Shown one piece after another: positions 30,589 to 34,639 of a stretch of 34,639 nt of DNA. The first letter of the stretch is position 1, and each line of letters begins with the position of its first letter. The stretch comes from JBJENW01 sp051880395 (lineage in GTDB: Bacteria > Bacillota > Clostridia > Lachnospirales > Lachnospiraceae), in assembly GCA_051880395.1 (NCBI GenBank), contig JBJENW010000366.1, positions 1-34,639 on the forward strand. Reading direction: 5' to 3'. Made by a program: the position numbers and the translations under genes. The notes beneath the pieces were generated by a model. It ran no database searches, was not told the origin of the DNA, and worked only from the letters and a program-made list of their open reading frames with translations.

Positions 30589-30784
30589 TATACGGACGTT
30601 TCCAGAATACGGCGGACACAGCAGACAGGAACGCAGGCGCAGATATGGCTAGACAGAAATGGAGTCGAGTTTCGGATGGCACAGTTACGATGCCCATCCG
30701 GACTCACTGCCATTTCTGTCAAAGCCATATTTGCGCCTGTGTCCTTGTCTGCTATGTCCGCCGTATTCTGGAAACGTCCGTATA
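30589..30784 (+). repeat. Long imperfect inverted repeat / hairpin element A (196 bp)
   Basis: Positions 30589-30618 are perfectly complementary to 30755-30784 (30 bp; ends TATACGGACG...CGTCCGTATA). Pairing continues inward with isolated mismatches, all transitions, through GGCT-GACAGAAATGG and an internal loop (AGTC opposite ACTG). It ends in a CGGATGG/CCATCCG tip stem with a 14-base loop (30680-30693). If TA is the target, both ends are flanked by TA. It begins 8 bases after the chemoreceptor stop. It shares its base and inner block with the element at 34371. It could be a MITE-like mobile remnant or a structured RNA; no transposase gene is nearby. Confidence 0.85.
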
Positions 30785-30823
30785 GCGCACAATCCCCGGC
30801 TAAGATCTGTTTTGCGTTAAGGA

Positions 30824-30852
30824 TTGCGAAGAAGAAATGAATAGTATATACT
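30824..30852 (+). promoter_or_regulatory. Candidate sigma-A promoter of the HAD phosphatase operon
   Basis: TTGCGA (30824-30829), a 17-base spacer and TATACT (30847-30852) lie 30 bases before the start codon at 30882. Confidence 0.6.
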
Positions 30853-30881
30853 AAAGGAAAAATGAGATAAGGAGAAGAAAG

Positions 30882-31691
30882 ATGTCAAAGATAAAGTTGA
30901 TCGCAGCGGATATGGACCATACGCTTTTAACGGAGGATGGAAAATTACCGCCGCGGTTCGATGAATATGTGGACAGGCTGGAGGAACAAGGAGTCACGTT
31001 TGCGATTGCGAGCGGACGGCCGATGTATACGCTGTTGGAGATTTTTAAAGATCGAAAAGACAGTCTGACGATGATCAGTGATAACGGAGGAGCCATTTGG
31101 TATAAAGGAAAGATGATCTATAAGAGTCTGATGGAACCGGCGGTTTATCAGGAGATGATCCGGTTTGTGGAGGAAGAATCCAGCGGCGGATCGGTTCTGT
31201 GTGCGATGGAGCAGGCATATGGGCTGGTTCAGTATCGGCCGTATGAGAAATTTTTCCGCGGATTTATGCGAGAGTTTGCATTTGTGGAAAACATGAGAGA
31301 ATTGGATGTAGAAGCAAACAAGTTTACGATCTTCTTTCCGAAAAAAGACGCAAAGGAACAATACGAAAAGGTCTTTGAACCGAGATACGGGAAAGATTTT
31401 TCAGTGACTGTCGGTGGTGATGAATGGGTGGATATTATGAATAAAGGTATCCATAAGGGTGCGGCGATGCAGTGGCTTGGAAAGACGTTTGATGTAAAAC
31501 CGGATGAGATGATGGCATTCGGGGATACGTATAATGATATCGAGATGTTACAGATCGTAAAATACAGTTATGTGATGGAAAATGCGGCGCTTGAAATGCG
31601 TCAGTATGGAAATTTTGTAGCACCGTCGAATGAGGAATATGGTGTTTTACAGGTGATCGAGAAAGAGGTTTTATCAGATGGAAACATATAA
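30882..31691 (+). CDS. Cof-type HAD-superfamily phosphatase
   Basis: This 269-aa protein is a HAD hydrolase of the Cof/YidA (class IIB) type, which dephosphorylates sugar phosphates or related metabolites. Motif I is IAADMDHTLL with the nucleophile Asp and the acid/base Asp two residues on, motif II is FAIASGRP, and motif IV is MAFGDTYNDIEML. The cap domain lies between (about residues 85-195). The substrate is unknown. The ATG follows AAGGAGAAGAAAG. The next small gene starts 14 bases inside its end, so the two are translationally coupled. Confidence 0.92.
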   Translation: MSKIKLIAADMDHTLLTEDGKLPPRFDEYVDRLEEQGVTFAIASGRPMYTLLEIFKDRKDSLTMISDNGGAIWYKGKMIYKSLMEPAVYQEMIRFVEEESSGGSVLCAMEQAYGLVQYRPYEKFFRGFMREFAFVENMRELDVEANKFTIFFPKKDAKEQYEKVFEPRYGKDFSVTVGGDEWVDIMNKGIHKGAAMQWLGKTFDVKPDEMMAFGDTYNDIEMLQIVKYSYVMENAALEMRQYGNFVAPSNEEYGVLQVIEKEVLSDGNI

Positions 31692-31887
31692 AATAACGCA
31701 TATTTATGAAGAGGACTTCGGCTGCGAGGGGCGCCCGGATGGGAAAAAGCCCATGGTAGAAGTGGTTTTGAAGGATGCACAGGGAAAGGAAAAACGAGTG
31801 CGTGAGGAAGATGCGTGGCTGTATGAGAAAGAGATTCAGGAAGGGGATTTGATTACCTTTTTGGAAGGCAGAATCATACATGCATAA
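31678..31887 (+). CDS. Small acidic protein of unknown function (69 aa)
   Basis: I do not recognise the family. The protein is strand-rich and charged (METYKITHIYEEDFGCEGRP, MVEVVLKDAQGKEKRVREEDAWL, GDLITFLEGRI), resembling a small beta-barrel. It has one Cys and no membrane segment. The ATG lies 14 bases before the HAD phosphatase stop, and the AGGTTTTATCAG context gives only a weak ribosome site, so expression depends on coupling. Its length and intact frame inside an operon suggest that it is a real gene. Confidence 0.7.
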   Translation: METYKITHIYEEDFGCEGRPDGKKPMVEVVLKDAQGKEKRVREEDAWLYEKEIQEGDLITFLEGRIIHA

Positions 31888-31907
31888 GAGATGTAGGGAG
31901 AAAAAGC

Positions 31908-32816
31908 ATGAAGTTAGAGCGGCACATCGGTATTTTGTCGATCTTATTACAACGAGAAAAAGTCACTGCAAAGGAGCTTGCAAAGCGCTTTGAAGTATCA
32001 AGACGCACAATTCAAAGAGATATTGAGCAGATTTGTTGTGCGGGAATTCCTCTGGTTACGATGCAGGGAAAGGGCGGCGGTATCTCGATCATGGAAGGTT
32101 TTAAATTGGATAAAACACTTCTTTCCTCAAAAGAGATGCAGGCAATCTTAACCGGGTTGAAGAGCCTTGATAGTGTCAGTGGAACCAATACATACCGCAT
32201 ATTGATGGAAAAGCTTTCTGCCGGAAAAGAAGAAGCACACGCAGCAGAGCAGCATACGATCATTGACCTGTCCCGTTGGGATAAGATGGTCATCGCGGAT
32301 AAAATCGAACGGGTGCGTGAGGCGATCGAGCAGCGAAAAAAGCTTTCGTTTTGTTATTGTGCGCCAAAAGGCGATTCTATACGTGTGATCGAGCCTTATC
32401 ATCTCGTATTTCAATGGGCGAGCTGGTATGTGTGGGGATATTGTACGCAGCGCAAAGACTATCGTATGTTTAAATTGACACGTATGACGGATGTGGTTTG
32501 TACCGAGGAGGCGTATGAACCACGAAACGATGCCGTTTATACCAGTGATAAGCTCTGTTTTACAAAAGGCGAGGTACACGCAACGGTTCGTTTTGATCGT
32601 ACAATTAAATGGCGGATCATGGATGAATTTGGCGCGGAAGGTTTGGAAGAAACGAAAGACGGCGATTATATCAGGGAATTTGATTGGGAAGATCTGCCGT
32701 CTTTTTTGCAGTATATTTTGACATTCGGTGAGCACGCAGAGATCATTGAACCACAGGAATATCGGATTGAATTTCAAAAACTTTTACAGAAGATAAAAAA
32801 ACGGTATGAAATGTGA
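31908..32816 (+). CDS. WYL-domain transcriptional regulator (DeoR-like HTH)
   Basis: The 302-aa protein starts with a winged helix (about 1-60): RHIGILSILLQREKVTAKELAKRFEVSRRTIQRDIEQI is the HTH_11 / DeoR-like form. The WYL domain (about 135-215) includes RKKLSFCYCAPKGDSIRVIEPYHLVFQWASWYVWGYC, where ASWYVWGYC stands in the WYL position, followed by a C-terminal WCX-like extension. WYL proteins sense ligands, sometimes nucleic acids or nucleotides. The ATG follows GTAGGGAGAAAAAGC. The next gene, a GyrI-like effector-binding protein, is often found beside such regulators and may be its target; an inverted repeat overlaps this gene's stop. Confidence 0.9.
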   Translation: MKLERHIGILSILLQREKVTAKELAKRFEVSRRTIQRDIEQICCAGIPLVTMQGKGGGISIMEGFKLDKTLLSSKEMQAILTGLKSLDSVSGTNTYRILMEKLSAGKEEAHAAEQHTIIDLSRWDKMVIADKIERVREAIEQRKKLSFCYCAPKGDSIRVIEPYHLVFQWASWYVWGYCTQRKDYRMFKLTRMTDVVCTEEAYEPRNDAVYTSDKLCFTKGEVHATVRFDRTIKWRIMDEFGAEGLEETKDGDYIREFDWEDLPSFLQYILTFGEHAEIIEPQEYRIEFQKLLQKIKKRYEM

Positions 32817-32847
32817 CACACAGTTGTCCTATTTGCTCTGTTATACT
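32815..32847 (+). promoter_or_regulatory. Candidate operator and -10 box before the GyrI-like gene
   Basis: GACA-cacagt-TGTC (32815-32828) is an inverted repeat overlapping the WYL regulator's stop codon. TATACT (32842-32847) is a good -10, but its -35 region is poor and falls on the repeat. Autoregulation or local control by the WYL protein is possible; this is inference. Confidence 0.35.
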
Positions 32848-32879
32848 TTGTTTATCAAAAGGAAAGCGAGGAGCACAAT

Positions 32880-33341
32880 ATGACATATGAAATCGTAGAA
32901 AGAACAGAAACAAAGGTAGTAGGACTAGAGACAAGAACAAACAATTTTGCACCGGATATGTCCGACAAAATCGGTGGTCTGTGGCAGAAGTTTTATACGC
33001 CGCAGATTTGTCCGAATATTACACAGAGGGTGAATGAAAAGGCGGTCTGCCTTTATACGGACTATGCCGAGAGGGAAAAAGGAGACTATACGGTAGTGGT
33101 TGCCTGCGAGGTAGAAAAAGCAGAGCAGATTCCAAACGACTGCGTTGCGCGAAGCATTCCGGCGGGACGATATGCAAAATTTGTTGTCCGTGGACACATG
33201 ATACAGGCGGTACAAGAGTTTTGGCAGAAATTGTGGGAGATGGATCTGCCGCGTTCGTTTGTCTGTGATTTTGAGGAATATCAGAATGCGGATATGGAGC
33301 AGGCTGAGATTCATATTTATATAAGCTTGAAAGACGAGTAG
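32880..33341 (+). CDS. GyrI-like / AraC effector-binding-domain protein
   Basis: The 153-aa protein is a stand-alone SOUL/GyrI-like fold, as in the effector-binding part of BmrR and Rob. It contains YEIVERTETKVVGLETRTNN at the start, IGGLWQKFY in the first helix, VCLYTDYAEREKGDYTVVVACEVE in the central strands and a C-terminal DFEEYQNADMEQAEIHIYISLK. A glutamate near the end of these domains (EIHIYI here) commonly contacts cationic ligands. It has no DNA-binding domain. The ATG follows GGAAAGCGAGGAGCACAAT. It may scavenge or sense a small molecule together with the WYL regulator upstream. Confidence 0.85.
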   Translation: MTYEIVERTETKVVGLETRTNNFAPDMSDKIGGLWQKFYTPQICPNITQRVNEKAVCLYTDYAEREKGDYTVVVACEVEKAEQIPNDCVARSIPAGRYAKFVVRGHMIQAVQEFWQKLWEMDLPRSFVCDFEEYQNADMEQAEIHIYISLKDE

Positions 33342-33353
33342 GAGGAGAAAATC

Positions 33354-34232
33354 GTGCATTTCATCGAGGCAAAAAGCATTTTATCGGCAAAAAACGGTAT
33401 GAATCTGTATCGCGGCTGCACACATGGATGTATTTATTGTGATGCGAGAAGTGACTGCTATCAGATGGATCATGCGTTTGAGGATATTGCAGTGAAACAG
33501 AATGCGCCACAGCTTTTAGAGCAGGCATTGCGCCGCAAACGGCACAAATGTATGATCGCAACCGGTGCGATGTGTGATCCGTATCTCCATGCGGAAAAGC
33601 AGCTGGGCCTCACCAGACGATGTCTGGAATTGATTGAGGAATATGGATTCGGCGTGTCGATCTTGACGAAATCGGATCTGATTTTGCGCGATCTGGATCT
33701 GTTAAAACGTATTCATAAAAAAACAAAGTGTGTGGTGCAGATGACGCTGACAACGCATGATGAGCAATTGTGTAAAATTTTAGAACCAAATGTCTGTACG
33801 ACAGCTCGCCGTGTGGAAGTTTTGAAGATTTTACAGGAAGAAGGCATCCCAACAATTTGCTGGATGACGCCGATCTTACCGTTTATCAATGACACCAGAG
33901 AAAATATCCTGGGGATTTTGGAAGATTGCAAGTGCGTGGGTGTTTACGGAATTCTGACGTTTGGAATCGGTGTGACACTGCGGGACGGAGACCGCCAGTA
34001 TTTTTATAAAAAGCTCGATGAACATTTTCCAGGGCTGAAAGAGCGCTACCAGACCACCTATGGAAATGCCTATGAACTTCCGTCTCCGCACGAAAAAGAG
34101 CTGTTATCCCTCTTAAAAGAGGAATGTCAAAAGGCCGGCATCGAGTGCCGGCCGCAAGTTTTATTTGACTATATGCAGCAATTTGAGGAAAAAGGATGCG
34201 GGGTGCAAATGTCGCTGGAGGATTTTTTGTAG
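33354..34232 (+). CDS. SPL-family radical SAM protein
   Basis: The 292-aa protein has the radical SAM cluster motif CTHGCIYC (Cx3Cx2C, about residues 22-29), preceded by GMNLYRGC. This layout is that of the spore photoproduct lyase-like / Rv2578c group rather than of genuine SplB, which is longer and has a distinctive C-terminal Cys. Downstream GAMCDPYLHAEK and SILTKSDLILRDLDLL support the TIM-barrel fold. The reaction is unknown. The start is GTG at 33354, with AGGAGGAG upstream. It is 12 bases after the GyrI-like gene and ends the operon. A 7-bp hairpin follows at 34251. Confidence 0.88.
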   Translation: MHFIEAKSILSAKNGMNLYRGCTHGCIYCDARSDCYQMDHAFEDIAVKQNAPQLLEQALRRKRHKCMIATGAMCDPYLHAEKQLGLTRRCLELIEEYGFGVSILTKSDLILRDLDLLKRIHKKTKCVVQMTLTTHDEQLCKILEPNVCTTARRVEVLKILQEEGIPTICWMTPILPFINDTRENILGILEDCKCVGVYGILTFGIGVTLRDGDRQYFYKKLDEHFPGLKERYQTTYGNAYELPSPHEKELLSLLKEECQKAGIECRPQVLFDYMQQFEEKGCGVQMSLEDFL

Positions 34233-34250
34233 GACACGTTCATACCATGT

Positions 34251-34271
34251 TTACGCTTTATATGAGCGTAA
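34251..34271 (+). terminator. Small hairpin after the radical SAM gene
   Basis: TTACGCT (34251-34257), a 7-base loop and AGCGTAA (34265-34271) form a perfect 7-bp stem 18 bases after the stop. The bases that follow are not a clean T run (TTTTATTGG lies about 16 bases further), so terminator function is uncertain. Confidence 0.4.
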
Positions 34272-34370
34272 GTGTTGCGACTACTACTTTTATTGGCCAC
34301 CCGAAACGGTATCGACTCCACCACTCTTTGAAAAGGAGAAGGCGCGAAAGATATCTCAACCTAGGGATCC

Positions 34371-34639
34371 ATATGCGGACGTTTCCGAAATTCGGCTGGG
34401 CGCGCAAGGCGGGGCGTCTGTTTCCAGAAAGGCTAGACAGAAATGAAGTCGAGTTTGGGTGGGCGGATTTGCGATGCTTTATTTTTGCAGTTTTCCGAAT
34501 GTCGTACAAGCTGCACGCAGGTGTATGTGGGAGAAAGACTCAGAAGCAGACTCTTTCTCCCACATACACCTACGCACAGTTTGTACGCCTCTCGGCAAAA
34601 CAGCAAAGGCATCGCAAATCCACCCACCCAAGCTCACTA
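34371..34639 (+). repeat. Long hairpin element B, right end outside the window
   Basis: The left end ATATGCGGACGTTTCC and the inner block GGCTAGACAGAAATGAAGTC (34431-34450) match element A. From 34451 the sequence folds on itself. GAGTTTGGGTGGGCGG (34451-34466) pairs with the last visible bases near 34615-34635, with few mismatches inward, including GGATTTGCGATGC and GTACAA. The tip is a perfect 20-bp stem, 34519-34538 with 34552-34571, and a 13-base loop. The partner of 34371-34445 would lie beyond the window, so the whole element should be about 350 bp. The tip has no similarity to that of element A. Confidence 0.8.

Larger units (their letters stand above)
30581..30881. other. Intergenic region dominated by a long hairpin
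   Basis: This 301-base stretch holds no credible gene. It contains the 196-base hairpin element (30589-30784), then a looser hairpin (CGCACAATCC near 30786 pairing with GGATTGCG near 30821), a promoter at 30824-30852 and the ribosome site of the HAD gene. Open frames crossing the hairpin on both strands arise because its G/C-rich arms lack stop codons. Confidence 0.8.
34233..34639. other. Gene-free stretch to the window end
   Basis: No credible gene is seen in these 407 bases. The first 140 bases contain one small hairpin and otherwise nothing I can identify. The remainder is the left part of a long hairpin element cut by the window end. Open frames across it are a by-product of the arms' base composition. 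Confidence 0.75.

Noticed and set aside
30589..30784. Hairpins as integron attC sites (folded, imperfect, just after stop codons)
   Set aside because: The core sites GTTRRRY and RYYYAAC are absent from the ends, no integrase is present and the genes are ordinary operons. Only the general folded design is similar.
30523..30840. Open frame of 105 codons across hairpin A (and similar frames on the opposite strand)
   Set aside because: It begins inside the chemoreceptor gene, has no ribosome site and exists only because the palindromic G/C-rich arms lack stops. The two arms encode mirror-related peptides, as expected of an inverted repeat.
34371..34639. Hairpins as retron or CRISPR components
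   Set aside because: No reverse transcriptase, Cas gene, direct-repeat array or spacer pattern is visible in the window.

Overview
The window looks like a chromosomal segment of a spore-forming, probably motile Clostridia bacterium, most likely Lachnospiraceae. This rests on gene families, Firmicutes-type AGGAGG ribosome sites, chemoreceptors, sporulation-type genes and promoters, and a polyamine gene set typical of gut Lachnospiraceae. Almost everything is on the + strand in compact operons. The exceptions are one chemoreceptor, one tRNA, a small unknown gene and a flavin reductase. There is no prophage, transposase gene or CRISPR array.

Layout. 1-192: the end of tRNA-His, a tRNA-Lys and a terminator. 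287-2392: an FMN-dependent alpha-hydroxy-acid oxidase-like enzyme and a DAHP synthase. 2445-4532 (-): a chemoreceptor with a candidate sigma-28 promoter. 4747-7945: a secreted C39-like cysteine peptidase, a small unknown protein, a methyltransferase and an EamA transporter. 7989-11186: a nucleoside salvage operon (uridine phosphorylase, purine nucleoside phosphorylase, cytidine deaminase, phosphopentomutase). 11223-11302 (-): tRNA-Leu with a consensus promoter and its own terminator. 11472-13547: a REC-PAS-degenerate GGDEF-EAL protein.

13649-20139 is a six-gene polyamine operon (speD, speA, speE, speB, carboxy(nor)spermidine dehydrogenase, nspC). It encodes arginine to agmatine to putrescine, followed by two chemically different ways to make spermidine: aminopropyl transfer (SpeD plus SpeE) and reductive condensation plus decarboxylation (the last two genes). 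20176-20637 (-) is an unknown gene. 20785-25797 holds an unusual membrane-anchored trigger-factor-type PPIase, dihydrofolate reductase, an AEC transporter and acetolactate synthase large and small subunits. 25841-28656 holds a flavin reductase, a divergent small membrane protein behind a repeated TCTTAAGA operator, a SpoIID-like/peptidoglycan-binding protein and a ferritin-like coat protein with a good sigma-G promoter. 28889-34232 holds a second chemoreceptor, a Cof-type HAD phosphatase, a 69-aa protein, a WYL regulator, a GyrI-like protein and an SPL-type radical SAM protein.

The most unusual content is non-coding. Two very long imperfect hairpins, 30589-30784 and 34371 to past the window end, share the same basal sequence (TATRCGGACGTTTCC), the same inner block (GGCTAGACAGAAATG) and the same conserved mismatch (AGTC opposite ACTR). 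They carry unrelated, independently self-complementary tips. A third, fragmentary copy of the base lies at 28067-28094. All three follow stop codons in the same orientation as the upstream gene. They look like a dispersed family of modular hairpin elements (MITE-like DNA or a structured RNA) that I cannot assign to a named class.
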